From contig JBAMDO010000226.1 in NCBI GenBank assembly GCA_037074765.1, forward strand, positions 1 to 64,000: 64,000 nucleotides of DNA, given 5' to 3'. The notes beneath the pieces are model-generated. The model was not told where the DNA came from. It ran no database searches and worked only from the letters and a program-made list of their open reading frames with translations. Shown piece after piece: positions 10,603 through 24,000 of the stretch. The stretch's first letter is position 1. Every line of letters begins with the position of its first letter. The stretch is from Mansonella perstans (Eukaryota > Nematoda > Chromadorea > Rhabditida > Onchocercidae). The translations under genes were made by a program, and so were the position numbers.

Positions 10603-13513
10603 AAAATTTGACTACTCCTTAAGTTACTTTACGAAAAAGGAAAGCTATAAGCAAATTAAATAACTTAGACTGAATTAATAACAATGATCACCTCATGATT
10701 TAATTTTTGCGCAGCACAATTCAACCAACGAATTTTGCAAATGTCATTCGTACTGGCATCACAATCTTCCATTTGTTCGGTGTTAAAATTTCGATTAACC
10801 TCATAGTTACCTGCAATCTAAATGAAACATTCAAATTTTAAAAAAAATTTAGAAATAGAAATACGAAATTAGCCGAAAATGAAATAGGTTATTAATACAA
10901 CTCAAACCTCTGATTCAGATGTGAAGCGCTCTAACATCTCCGAAGCAATAATCAAAGATTCGGGATCAATTTCATATACGCCCTGATCATCACGCAGCAC
11001 CAATTCCGACCAGTTAGTTAGGCCTCCTCCACTTTTGATCAAAAACAGTTCTAATCTCAACCAGAAATATTCATTACAGAATACACTACGAAAAACAAAG
11101 AATAAATATTCCCAGTGGTGAAAATTTAAACTTGATAAATTAAAAATAAAAGATAAACAAATGACATATTTGGATTGTGAAGCAATTAATTAACTAATAG
11201 CAACGGTATCGTGACAAACAAGGAAAGTACTTATTATCATCGATAGTATAAGTCGATGATGTTGGATCAACTGAGCCACCAAGAATTCCACCGATAAGTA
11301 TTACATCCTTTACTGACAAATGAACAGATGATGCACTCAGCGATAATGAAACATCTTTTTTTGAAATTGTCTCATCACAAAAAAACACTGCTGTAACATC
11401 TGTTCCTGTTTGAGACCAAACGTATCTCTTTTTCGCTAGCTCTGCAGTTTCAACACCTGAAAGCACCAACAAGTTGGGAATTTTGCAAAATTAACTAACC
11501 TTATGAAAAATCTCTTCAGAAATTTTTACCACATTCTTTCTTCAGTTTCCGATCTGCAACATCTGAACCAGTTATTCCATTCCCACAAAAAATTAGATCA
11601 CCAGTACTAATAACGATTAAGCTCTCGGGAAAGTTGTCGAATGTCACCATTTCAGTGTGACCAGTACATATGATGCTGCGAATCTCAGTTATCATTATTT
11701 TTCCGCTTTCTGAAGGAAAATAACAGAACTTTAGCGACACAAGTTTCTTTCGATGTAATGACTTCTATTCTGCTTTCTGAGATCGTATTCTGAGAAAAAA
11801 CAAGACCTTACACTGCCATGCTACAACGTACAAAAACACAAATGAAGTCTAATTATACAAATCCTTTAATAACAATCAATAATTTTTTTTTGGAAATCCA
11901 ATCAGAACAAAAAAACTAACCGTTAGTGACTGTTAACCATATTATTTTGCTTGCGAAATTCCCTTGATTTGATGATTTTTTGCTGGATACAACAGTTCGT
12001 AACAATACATCAAACTTGTCCCCCATATAACGACTTTCAATAATTATAAATGAGTTTACTTTACCATCAGCAATAAGTGGTTCAACACTTAAACATTCCT
12101 AAATCAAATGCATTTACACATTTTGAAAAAATAAAATAAAGAACAGGTTATAAATAAGCAACGAAAAAGCTGGCATGATTTGCTCATAATTCTATCCTTT
12201 TGAATATTTACGTTAGAAAAAAAGGAGAAAATAATTGCGAAGACCTCCCAAACTGTAGAAGTGCGCCGGTCACCCGTAATATACATTGTGAGACGACCAA
12301 AGCCATTTGATACAAAAGCATGACTGGCATTTGGAAATGATACTGTAGGTGGATATCGATCTTTTTCTTCTTCATCAAGTGGTCCAGCAATAACTGCATG
12401 ATTTTTGCCAACTGAGAATTCCTTTGTCTTAAAAATTCTAAATGATGATTAGCCAACCAAAGGTGCTATGATAAGCAGCACTATCATAATTTGTCAGCGA
12501 GAGGAATTACATATAAGATGAGATAATTTGTTTGAAATCTTGTTTTCCGTTTACAAATACAGGTTTGTGTGAAAAGTTTGATATTATTGACAAAAAAAAG
12601 AATACTATTTGTTATTACTGATGCTGTTACCCAGAATATAGTGCAGACAGAAGTGAAGAAAAATGCTTAAGCAGCTATTAACATATATAACTGTTTACAA
12701 GTATTTAACTTGCTGCATTAAGCGAACAGTATTATCTATCATTTAAACAAAGTACATACAAAGACTATATATAATTATGTCTAATAATGTATTAATAACA
12801 TTGAGATATTATGCCAGTTAAAAAATAAATGTATTCAGAAAACTTAATTTCACTAAAAACTATCATGAAATTAAAATAGACCACAACAATAATCTACATA
12901 CCTGAATATCAAAAGTGAGTGAGCATAAGTGAAAGTTCTGCAAAACTGTCACGAATCGCCTATATCCAGCATCGGATGAATGATGATCATATGTTAGATA
13001 ACTGATATCATTAAAAAGTTTGATATGTTCGAATCCATATTGAATACTGCTTGGTTGCAATTCCCGCACTAAAAATATTCTAATAAACTGAAATATAGTA
13101 CTGAAATATTTCGTATAATGAAATCTATCATAATTATTATCGGTTCGAAATTTTCTAACTCTAAAATCAATCGCAGTAATTCTTTCATCACAAGAAACCA
13201 TTCCATATCATCATATCATCGAATAATTAATAATTCTTGCTAGTTTTAATAAAAAATACAAATGATATACTATTGGAACAAAGGCTAAAAAAAGTTTGTA
13301 TTAAATCATGAAAAGTTAAGCAATCAATTAATATGAATAATAAGCAAGTAGAACAAGGGACAGAAAGAAAGAGAGAATGAACATACCTGGTACATCCAAA
13401 GGATGACTGTAAATAGGGAAAGGATCAAGTGAAAGCTTGTAACCATCAAAATTTGCATCAAGCAATGATGGATCTGGTTTAATATCGATGTAACTTTCCG
13501 GCATCAAACGCAT
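9578..13513 (-). CDS. NudC domain-containing protein 1 (NUDCD1/CML66 type)
   Basis: Minus-strand spliced gene of about 10 or more exons, start ATG 13511-13513, stop 9578. The N-terminus carries the family signature: PDPSLLDANFDGYKLSLDPF (exon 13513-13388), then SIQYGFEHIKLFNDISYLTY (about 13040). Beta-propeller-like segments follow at about 12450-12200 (RRTSTVWEVF), 12080-11930 and 11740-11520. A CS/p23-like domain lies at 11472-11190: KRYVWSQTGTDVTAVFF, DVSLSLSASSVHLSVKD and STYTIDD. The C-terminal part continues at 11030-10910 (LVLRDDQGVYEIDPESL), about 10820-10700, about 10360-10280 and 9957-9578. NUDCD1 proteins are HSP90-associated co-chaperones, a role known from the family and not visible here. 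A 26-base poly-A/T tract (10573-10598) lies in one intron. Confidence 0.9.
10573..10598. repeat. Homopolymer tract, 26 A
   Basis: An uninterrupted run of 26 A on the plus strand lies within an intron of the minus-strand NUDCD1 gene, where it reads as poly-T. It is likely length-variable between individuals and prone to sequencing error. Confidence 0.9.
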
Positions 13514-16500
13514 TGCATTCAAGAAAATCTCAAATTTAAATTTGATGAGAAAACTTTAAATTCGATGAAAAAAAAATCGATGAAAAAAAAATTTAATCAA
13601 AACTTTTTTTAAATCAAATTCAAATTTAATCAAATTCAAACAAATTGAAATAAGAAACGTTCGAGAAATGCAACTACTTGTTGATTTGATATCACTAAAC
13701 ATTACTATTTGATATACCCAACAAAAATTTGTTAATCTAACTTTTCATCCACATACAATGAAATCCTCTCGAAAAAAGTTCAAAGATTACCCTTTTCCCT
13801 AACTCAGAAAAAGTGAGACAAGCTGTACCTTTTCACTCTTTTCCCAAACTATTTCTACTCTCCCTTGTTGTCTGCATGCCTTACGGTACATCCCTCTTTT
13901 AAATTTTGTGAAATTTAAATTTCTGTTTTGCAAAAAAGAAGTCCGATTGGATATTTGTTCAAAAGAGTAAAATGATCTAAAATTGAATACAAAATTTGCT
14001 TTGAAATTTTAAAAATTAAAAAGACTGGTCCAAGAAAAAGGCTCAGAATGGATAGCGCAAAACTTTCGATGCTCCTTTTAGTTTGAGATTTTAAAAGTGT
14101 TTGTTGAAAAGTGTCAATGACTAGATGTAATGATTGGTTACTACCAAGTTTGTGTTTGTACGATCACAATTATGGGTCATATTGGCAACGTTTATATTTG
14201 TACTTTACCTTCCTCGGAGTCCTTGAAATAAGTGAGGAAATAAAAGTTTCGATGATTTCAAAAAACCTTCTCTTATAGGGTAATTATGTTAGGTGTGATC
14301 TTTGCTTTAGATCTGGCTAATTTATATCCAAAAATGCCTGTATTTTGCTGTCCTTTAAAATTTGAATACTGTTAAAAACTTAGTATAAATTATTTCAAAT
14401 CAATCACAAAATCTACTCCAATGTTTCTACATCAAGAAAATTGTTCCATCCTAAATAACATTTCATATGTTGATGATAACAGTAAGCACCAACGAAAAGA
14501 GTTCATTCTTATACTTTCAACTACAAGGCTTTTTGATATTCCTAAAAAAGTCATGCCTAGTTTCAACTCAACTAAAACTTTTCCTTAATTTTATCATTAC
14601 TTTCCCTTAAATTAACTTCATCATTGATTATTTATCTCTTTATTGCTCTAAATGAATATATTAATTTTATAGAAGTTGTCTAAAACAGTGCCGCTTAGAG
14701 AAAATGCTTTAAAAAAATAGATTATGGAAGCATATCTTCATTGTCTCCAGCATATCGTCTAGTAGAATAAATAGTACATCTCGACAGATTTTGAAAGTTA
14801 AGAACCTTCCTTATTCTCCTCTTCTATTCCAATAAAGAAAGAAATAAATTTGTGAAATTTCATGCCTTATTTCATATTTCTACATGATATAATACGCATT
14901 TTAAGGCCTATCAAATCTTTTCTTGCAGAAACATTTCAGGACTGTACTACTAGAAGAGTGATTCAAACTCTGTTGATGATTTGTTTCTGAATAATTTTTT
15001 CATTGTGCACTTCTCAACTTCCCTTAGCATGCCTCTTTTCGTAACTTTACAATGATTTAATGACATTTAAAGAGAGTGCAGAACGAAACGCCTCATCTGT
15101 ACTAGAATATGCACCCAGCTGAACTAATGCTTAAATAGAAGAAACAACATATCTGGTTGTTCGGAACTTCCAATTATTTTTCATATTTTGAAAATGAAAA
15201 TTGAAATAGATGCTTTTAAGGTGATACTAAAATTCGGCTCCAGATTAGAAATGAAACGATTAGTAATTTAAGCTTATTTATTCAAATTCGTCGGGAGAAC
15301 GCAACGAATATCGTGTATTACAAAATATGCCATCAGCCGATTAACCAAACTATATGGATGATAAAGAAGGAGGTAACGTGCTTTCAATTAGTTTTCAAAA
15401 TTAGGTCAATCACAGAATTGACCTCAATTACATTTTCACCAATAATTATATATTATCGATAACTATGTTAGGAGCAGAACTCTTTTATCAAACAACCATC
15501 AGCATTCATCATCAATTAATATTCTTTCTTTTGCCTCCTCTCCATGTTTAGAAGCTCTTTCTTAATTTACTATTTAAATGACAGAACTGTTATTATATTA
15601 TTACTGAAACGTTGCTCTCATATTAGTAAAATTCATCTGAAGATAGAAAGAAGAATTTTAGCATATTTTGTTTCTAAATAATTCTGAATGATAATTGTCT
15701 TTACTTTTGGCTGATAAATACAAATTAGCGAAATGAATTGTTAAACAGAAGGAATAATCAACTTACGGAGAATATTACTGTATAATTGAATGGTTGAAAA
15801 TTAATTAGAGCTTGAAATAAATGTATGATCATTTAGTAGTTAAGATTAATCTACCAGTATCGAATGATGCCTTTTTGATCATGACATTATGAGTTCATTT
15901 CTAGGATACAATTCAGATACGGATGGATGATGAGGTCCTCCGTATTCTTACAGCAAGGTCATTTCCAGAGTCTTTTGCCCAGCCAGCATTGAAACGATGA
16001 TTGTATTCTTTTTCGATTTGCCTTTGCTCTTTGTGTCAATAATCACTAATGGATCATACGACTTCATAATCGTACAGCACATCGATTCCTCTATACAAGT
16101 GATTAAACGTATTACTCGACTAATACTCCATCACCGATAATACGAATTTCATTCTTCGTTAAATTGACTAATTTTTTTTTATTCATTGGAACGAGCAAAG
16201 CAGCGTTTTGTTCTGTTGTCCCGCTTCTTCCATTTATTGTCTAATTTATTATTGAACTATGGAATTTGTGATAAAATCGTAAAAATTTTTATTATATAGA
16301 CTAAAAGCTTTCATATTTACTTTTCTTTTGCCAATAATTTGAAATATTTTAATTAGCTTACGAAAAAATAACAGAACTTGGAATAAAAATTCCTTGACGT
16401 AAATTTTAAAACGCTCAAGTCATCTATTAATTAATCAATGGTCTTTATGTTTACTGTCATGCCTTTATTAAAAGTAATGTAAAGTGTAGTGCGGAAATAT

Positions 16501-19200
16501 TATTTAACTAACTTTCCAGCAATAAATCATATTTTTTGGAGCTATTTTTTTTATCTAACATGAATTAAATTTTCTTATTCGAGTTTTTTTATATGAATGA
16601 AAAAAATTAATGGCGAATTTTATATAAATTTTATTTCGATGTAATCAAACTGACCTTTTCATGAAAAAGTGTCAAAACTTACAAATTGTGAGCACTCATT
16701 AATTTTTTTTTTAAATGGTAAAAATGCTAAATATGTTGAATATCATAGCCGGAATATCTTCAAGATGTTTCAAATTATTTTTTCAAATTATTTTCCATAG
16801 GGCCTGGAATCACTTGATCATGCATATTTTGACTGCAATTATGCTTGCCGTTGAAGATAGTTGGAGCATGTATTGATTAAGCAGAAGAATTTCACAAAAT
16901 TTATATAAGTGACAAGTGGATATATGCATTGCTGCAAAAAGACGTTTTTTAAATATGTTGCGGTAAAGAGGGGGTTGCGAGATCGAAAAAGGCCGTGCTG
17001 AAAGACAAGACAAACGGAAAATAAGAACTGACTTCTTGCTGTTCTATTAATAGTGCTGGTAAAGCATTAATTCTTTAGCATCTTAATTAATTGTTTCCTA
17101 ACTAATTCAGTTTCATCTCTTCGGAAATGACCTTCTTGCCTGAAATATAGTTTAACAATAGAGTTATTTATAACCAAAGGCTCCACAGTTACAATGAAAA
17201 CAATCAGTGATCGGAATTGTTATTATCTTTTATGCAATATGTGAAATCCAGTTTGCTTCATTTTACAATTTTCCTCACTTGCTGTTGTCCTTGACCGGAA
17301 TGAGAGAAGATTGCAACAAGAAGTCGGGAAATTTTGCAGACAGGAATGGGATGAACAGTTGAACGTAAGAGGTGGCAGCAGGAATTTAATCTTTTCCAGA
17401 CTCCGGCAGTTCACTGGTTGATACAGCTTTAGATTCAGTATAATGCTTAATTCAAGACACTTTCACACAACTATTTCTTAAGCAAAATTATCAGTTGAAT
17501 CTGAAAGAAAAAAATCTTACGAGACTTTTTAAGAGAAAAAAGAAAGCTGCTCACTGGTAATAGAGGGAGAATTGACTGAAATGATTCTATCACGGCATAA
17601 TTAATGAAGAGCTTCCAGATAATTCTTTTTCTTGCTGTATCAGTTTCTGACTTTTCGGACATCGGCTTTCGCCATTTTTGTGTTCCATTACATTCGGAAG
17701 ATCTGCTCTGTAAGATTTGCTAGACTTGAAATCATTTCATTATTTTTGGCAATAAAAGTTTTATTGAATTAATATCCCACTGCCTAATTTAATGCACGAT
17801 ACTGCAAAGAAAAATGATAAGAAGACTTAGTTTAACAATTAATCTATTTTGACAGATTTGATTCATCTTTTGTTAATAATAATCGATTGTCCATTCATCA
17901 ATCGTCAAGCTTTTATCTACCTCGTGTGATTATTAGTGGCAAAAAATGAATTAAGAAAACAAAAAAAGAGAATATTGTTTGTGCACATCGAGAATGGTTT
18001 AAAAAAAATGAAGCGACAAAAAAATTTTAGGTGTGGAAAGCTATCGAAAAAATTGTTGCAAAGATAATAGCATTTTTTCGAGCAAAAAGAGAAATTCTGT
18101 TTGAATACTTAAAAGCTCACTTTAAGTAAATGAAATATGCCGGGAAAAATGAAAATGGAGTATGGTGAGTTTACATTTTTACAAGCATCATCAATAAATG
18201 CTTCAACCAGTTTTCAATTTATTTTTTCACTATAATGTGTTTGAAAAGCGTTGGTGAGGTTTGGAATATTTTAATTTCACTTAAAAGCTATACATAATGA
18301 TCTATCTCGACATAACAAGTATTATCTTGATATAATTGAGGAAAAAAGGAAAAAAAAACTTCCAGTCTATTCAAAAAATTGTAAACAAAAATGAATCTGT
18401 TGTGAGTTGAGTTATCCAAAGAATTATAATAAGTAGTACAGTCCTATCTCAAACAAGACATGACTTTAAAACACACACTTTCATAAACTTCTAAATCACT
18501 GCAAAAATTGAACAAGTATATTATTATAATTATCATAATCCAAACAATAGCTCAAAGATTGCTTTTGGAGAAATTCTAGCAAATTATTTTTTTTTTTTTT
18601 TAAAGAAGTTATCATAGGATTATTGTACCATCAGAAGTATTGACCCCGCTTTTGAAAAAGGGAGCCGCTTCAAAACGATTTAGTGCAAGAGCAAAGACGT
18701 TATTATCAGAACCATTGTAAGACTTTAAACGGTACGTCATATTATGATATTCTATTGAGAAATCAAATGAAAGTTATAAAAATCTAGTGAAACTAAATTA
18801 ATCGAATTAATTGGTCTTTTTAAAATAATGCTGATGCATAATGCTATCTGTTTGCGTCCTTAATCCTTTAACACAAATTAATTTATTTACTAAATAATCT
18901 ACAACTGTAGATGGTTTGCGCAGAATATTAATATATTTACTGTTCGACAGGAAAGAAGAAACACTATCCATACAACCCAAATAGTGCAATAGTACATTAT
19001 TACTTCTCTCTGTGATCTTATAACCGTATTGTCATGCCTATCTGACACACTAATTAAGCTTTGTCGTAAAATGATAATCAAATTTCCTTTCTTGTCAAAA
19101 TATTTACTATAATTTGCAATAAGTTTTTCTTTTTCAAATTTTGATTTATATTTGATAAAATTTATCACATTGAAAAATTTATCACATTCATGATATGGTG
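13514..19200. other. Gene-poor AT-rich region
   Basis: About 5.7 kb with no gene I can name. 13530-13640 is low-complexity, rich in ATTTAAAT/TTGAT motifs. A minus-strand fragment at about 17000-16950 has a strong splice-acceptor-like start (TGTCTTGTCTTTCAG) followed by an open frame, and a possible two-exon frame lies at 17662-17396 (separate entry). The rest contains only short open frames of the size expected by chance. It may hold long upstream regulatory sequence for NUDCD1 or for the gene at 21 kb. Confidence 0.5.
17396..17662 (-). CDS. Candidate small two-exon protein, unrecognised
   Basis: A minus-strand ATG at 17662 opens a frame beginning MSEKSETDTARKRIIWKLF and reaching ILPLLP at 17555, where a GTGAGC donor follows. 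An AATTAAG acceptor at 17446 then joins in phase to HYTESKAVSTSELPESGKD and a stop at 17396, about 55 residues in all. Both pieces look protein-like in composition and the phases agree. No homologue is known to me and the length is short, so chance remains the simplest alternative. A competing frame starts 28 bases upstream (MEHKNGESRC). Confidence 0.2.
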
Positions 19201-19228
19201 CTTCAAAAAAGAATTTCAACATCAGATA

Positions 19229-19317
19229 CACAACACATATACATACACATACACATACACACACATACACATACACATACACATACACATATACATACAC
19301 ATACACATACACATAAC

Positions 19318-19372
<55 letters not shown>

Positions 19373-19387
19373 TACATATACACACAC

Positions 19388-19418
<31 letters not shown>

Positions 19419-19440
19419 TATACACATACACACACAACAT
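19229..19440. repeat. (ACATAC)n microsatellite
   Basis: About 210 bp are built almost wholly from the hexamer ACATAC/CACATA, with occasional ACACAC and ATATAC interruptions and one ACATAACATAC junction near 19313. It is open in several frames on both strands (Thr-Tyr, His-Ile, Cys-Met and Val-Tyr dipeptides), which explains the long overlapping frames here; none is a real gene. Confidence 0.95.
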
Positions 19441-20864
19441 AGATAAAGCTACTACGCTACTCCAAATCGCAGAATGCTTTTGGGAATCTAATTCACTTGA
19501 GAGTTCTTAGAAGTTATTTTTTCGAATGCATACATAAATGTGTCTGCGTGAATGTGTATGGATCTGTGTGCTTATGTAGTAAACCATGTATGTTCATTCT
19601 CATTCACTGGTTCTAAAATCAATTTCTACAACCTGCTTGTAATAGACTTTGTGTATGAATGCTTAGGGAGATGATTGACTCTTTGATAAAAGATCTCTGA
19701 ACAAATATTTCATTCTTTATTTCTAAAGAAAAAATCTGTAGATTCGTTTTCCCGTGTTTTAGAAATGTTCACGTTAGAAATGAAGTTTTTTTAATTACCT
19801 CAAAATAAACCAATTTCAACGTCACTAACAACAACTTCTAATATATCGGCTGTAAAAGGAGAGATGGTTAGTGTTGGTTTTTTTAGTCAAATGGACGAAC
19901 CAAGCTTTATAGTCATATATTTAATACGTTGAGCAAAATTGCGCAATTCTGCATGCACATACGACTATACGACTAGGTGATGATTATATGCACACCTGCA
20001 TGCACAACCATCTCATCTCTCATTTCAGAAAGTTATGTAAATGCAGAAAAAATATAATCCAGCGACGATTGAACTCTCTTAATTTTAATACCTTATTAAT
20101 TTGCTTAATTGGCTTAGCAAATTCGCAAATATTTTTATTTCTTAATTTATTGTGTTTTTTGTAAAAAAAAAAGAAAACTACAATTTAATTTGTTCGAACA
20201 GAAAAAGAAATATTCAAACTTAGAAAACGATGTTCAATTAGAATGAAGTATTGCTCAGTATTTTTCTTACAAGTGCTTAGCTTATTCAACTGCCAATCTA
20301 TTAATCGTATTTCTCACGCTAATTGGGTTACGCATGAACAGAAAAAGAAATTTTTGACAGGTCAAATTTTTTGAAAAAAATTGGATTTAAACAAAAAAGA
20401 GCGATTTTTTGAAATTTTAATTCGAAGCTGCGTCTTTTTATTGTTATTTTTCCTCAAAACTCCTATTCTTTTTAAAAAAAAAAATTAAATTGTTCATTTT
20501 CAGGTCGCGAAAAATTTAAATATATTTACCAGTAACAACACTTTAGTTCATTTTGTTCTATCCTTCAATTTCAAACTTTCTTTCAAACATTCTGTGCAGA
20601 GCAGACATTTCACGTCCAGTATTTTGGAAAAGAAAATGATTTCAAGCGACACGAACGTTTGTTTTCATTAAAGAATTTATCTTCCTGCTGCTTTACTGAC
20701 ATATATCGTACTTTTTGCCGGATTAATTAACTGAGCTAATTTTAGATTTTCTTTGAATTCCTATCGAAACATTTGCTATCCAAAAAACTAAGAAATAACC
20801 TATTGTGTCGAGAAACAGCTCTCAGTGCTTCAGTGATCATTCAGTGAGCTTTTAGTCATTTCAG
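19441..20864. other. Intergenic, no clear gene
   Basis: AT-rich sequence. A possible exon at about 20590-20730, after a TCTGTGCAG acceptor, is open for about 44 codons (FHVQYFGKENDFKRHERLF). It could belong to the gene starting near 21 kb or to nothing. No RNA gene or mobile element was recognised. Confidence 0.4.
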
Positions 20865-20966
20865 AATCTCGAATTTAGTAAACAAACCGAAGAAGCTAAC
20901 AGCAATGGCGATTCAGCAGCGAATGGTTATTTGAAAATTTCTGAACTATTCAATAAAAAGTCTTAA
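20865..20966 (+). other. Possible upstream exon of the 21-31 kb gene
   Basis: After a CATTTCAG acceptor the frame reads NLEFSKQTEEANSNGDSAAN and on to a TAA at 20964. Ser/Asn/Glu richness matches the style of the gene downstream. A GTTATT donor after GCGAATG would join in phase to the acceptor TTTAG at about 21044, giving ...SAAN-E-ISYGVG. The donor is weak, so this is a suggestion that the gene begins upstream of 21030. Confidence 0.3.
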
Positions 20967-21029
20967 ATCTTAGCTTCATACTCAACAAATTTATCCCATT
21001 TTCCAATATATTGAATAAAAAAGTTGAAA

Positions 21030-24000
21030 ATGCTTATAAATTTAGAAATCAGTTATGGAGTAGGCACAGTTCAGAAATTGTGTGCTCGCTTTTTGCAATT
21101 ATCTAAGGTGTCTAATGAAGTGTCTTCGTTCCGATCACTATATTTTAAGCAACAAAAATCATCTGAAAATAATTCCATTGTAATCAATGGTATTCCTCTG
21201 CGCACAGTTTCAAAATCAACGTTAGTTCTCTACAAGAAATATTTTCGAATTTATTTAATTCGTGGTATTTTCCGGATTTTAAAGATCTGACCAAAGTTTT
21301 AAATTATAATCTCCAAACAGAACAGCTGACTAATTTTTAGTTGCATAAATAAGGTTCTCAATTCTGCAAGAAATGCTGTGAACTCATGTGATGGACAGAA
21401 GGATGAATTGAATTTTGCACCGGCGTCAAAGGTACACTTCTTACAATATCAAGTACTAAAAAGAATACTATAATCTAGAAATATTCAGATTAGATCCGCT
21501 ACCGTGATCTGTTTCCTGTACTGATCAAACATTATTTATTGCAGGTGATTGACACGGTAGAGTCGAATGGCAGCTATTTATATCACACTGCGGTAATTCC
21601 TGATAATACTAAAACAAATCGCAATGCTAAAACGATTGCATTGATACGAGGAAAGTTCGAAAAAATCTCCGCGACTCCTTCTACCCCTTCACATAAAAAG
21701 GTCGTCGAATCATTACTATATTACTATCCTGCAAAACAAAATGATTTTCTTTCCTGATCTTAAAATTTTTTCCGACTTTCTGTTCGTTTATAGCTCAATA
21801 AAGTTTGTTTTCGACAAGGTTGCAGCTTACCTATTGTAAACACCAAGTCTCCGAGGGAATCTTTGGTAGACGCGCAGAGACACATTCGGAAAAATCGGCA
21901 TGACGGTACCATGTTAAAATTTTTTTACTGCTATATAAATTGACCAGAAACTCTGTTTACATTGTTATTATTCACAATATTCAGGCTCTGTTTACATTAT
22001 TCACAGATGAACGGAAAACAAAGTTTTTTCATGTCCATTCATACCTTTTCTAGAAAGCTTTGAGACAGAACAAAACAAAGAAAATAAACAATTACCGGTT
22101 TTGAGCAGTTCAGAAACAGTGATGGTGAAATTGGCAACGCCTGATGACAAAGCAACTATGACGGAGCTTTCCACAGTACCAAGCGTATCATCCTCGACCA
22201 ACTTCAAGCATTCCCAGGTATTTTCACTTTTAAAATCAATAAAGCAGGTAATTCGCCGTCAACAACAACAATAAAACTAACAATGCAACGACTATTTGCA
22301 AATTGCCAAGCCAAATAGTTGCTGATATATAATTTATTCAAAGTAAAGTATTCGTTTTATAGATAATATAATTGTTGATTGTTATTCCTTATTTCAGCGT
22401 CATCCTCTTTTCCACTTCATTTTATTTCATACTTTAACATTTCCGAAAAGGTTAATTATATTTGATCGCATCTGACCACTGTAAACCAAAATCATTAGAT
22501 GTGAGCGCAAAATTGAGCATTTACAGCAGAGAGAAGTGAACGATCAGATTAAAAGGACTGAAATAAAAGATAATGATGAATCATGCCTAAACGGACCATT
22601 TCAACTGGAAGCCATTTCCAGCACTACCACAGCTTCTACAACTACCAGTACTTCAGGTAATTTGAAGAAACATAAATCAACAAAACTTGCGCGATTGCAG
22701 GCTTAAAACTATTGGATTTTAAATTTTCCCAGCAATAAATTTTGCAGTCTACTGAAAACATTTCTTTTTTAAGTGAAATGAAGAGATGAATGATAACAAG
22801 TAATTGGAATACGAATGTCACAAATTTTCTACTGTCAAAGCTAATAATCGCTTCGACCTTTCGTAATGTTTTACAGAAGTTAGTAGAGAAGAAAATTCAA
22901 TAAAATTTACTTGCAGTTAAAATTCCTGCCATAAAACAGAGTAAACAGGATTGTCTGGAAGAAGTACATCGTTTGCTAAAGAAGTTCAACACAATCCGAC
23001 AACAGCGAGCCAAAAAAGATATAAAGGACATGACCGCTAAAACAGACAATCGATATGAATTGCCGATGCAATTGCAGGTTCGGTCGGCATTTATTTCATT
23101 CTATTCTATTTCATACTTCAGAAAGTTAAAAATTGTACGAAGGCGCAATTTATATTCCCTCTGTCTATCAATATCCAGGATTCGAGAATTACTCATACGT
23201 CGAAATATGTCTCCTAAATCACTTCAAAAATATAAATAGAATAAAATTTATTTTAGTGAAGTTAAACTTTTTCCATCCTTACTAGTTCTAGTATCAGTAT
23301 GCCTACCAAGTTTCAATTGCTCACCCTCACTCAGTTCTGGATTCCGATTCTGGCTTACATCGGTTATATAAAGAGAAGAAAGGATGTTTAGAGAATATCA
23401 ACTTCAGCAATGAAATGAATGCATTAGAGTCAATAGCGTCTAAGCTCCAACCTATTCAAAAAAATGGTGAGTCCTTATTCAGTGCTGCTGTTTCCAAAAA
23501 TTTATTGCTAATTACATCATTTCGAGAAATATGGATGGAATTGGTGGATTATTCATACAAAATTTTGATACGATCAATCTATTCAGGAAATATCTCCCTA
23601 ACTCTTCCTAAAGAAATGATCCTTCCGCAGTGTAATCGAAAATAACATTTTTCTTCGCTAATATCCTTTTATTTCCAAGTATTACGTTTTCATTTTTCTT
23701 ATCTTTAATTAAAATTTCATTTCATTAATTTCCCTTCCTATTAAAGGATGAAATATAATGCAGTCTAAAAATTTTGAATAGAACAAGTGGAGGAATAATT
23801 TATCGACAAGTGTACACTGCTTCGATTAAATTGCCAAATGTTTTTTATTAAAAACTAGCAAATAAGTCAATGTACGAATGAATCGGAAGTGATATTGCAA
23901 CCAAATTGTGTTTTGCCTCACACTGTGCCGATCGCAGCTGCATGTCGTCCGACCTATTCCAAAAAAACTTCCAAAAAACGATAGCTTTTCATTTTATGCA

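Noticed and set aside
10367..10663. A 98-codon frame with a poly-Lys stretch
   Set aside because: The Lys run is the 26-A tract and the frame is antisense to NUDCD1 exons and introns.
19190..19510. Several overlapping long open frames on both strands over the ACATAC array
   Set aside because: They are dipeptide repeats created by a hexamer microsatellite and are open in many frames at once.
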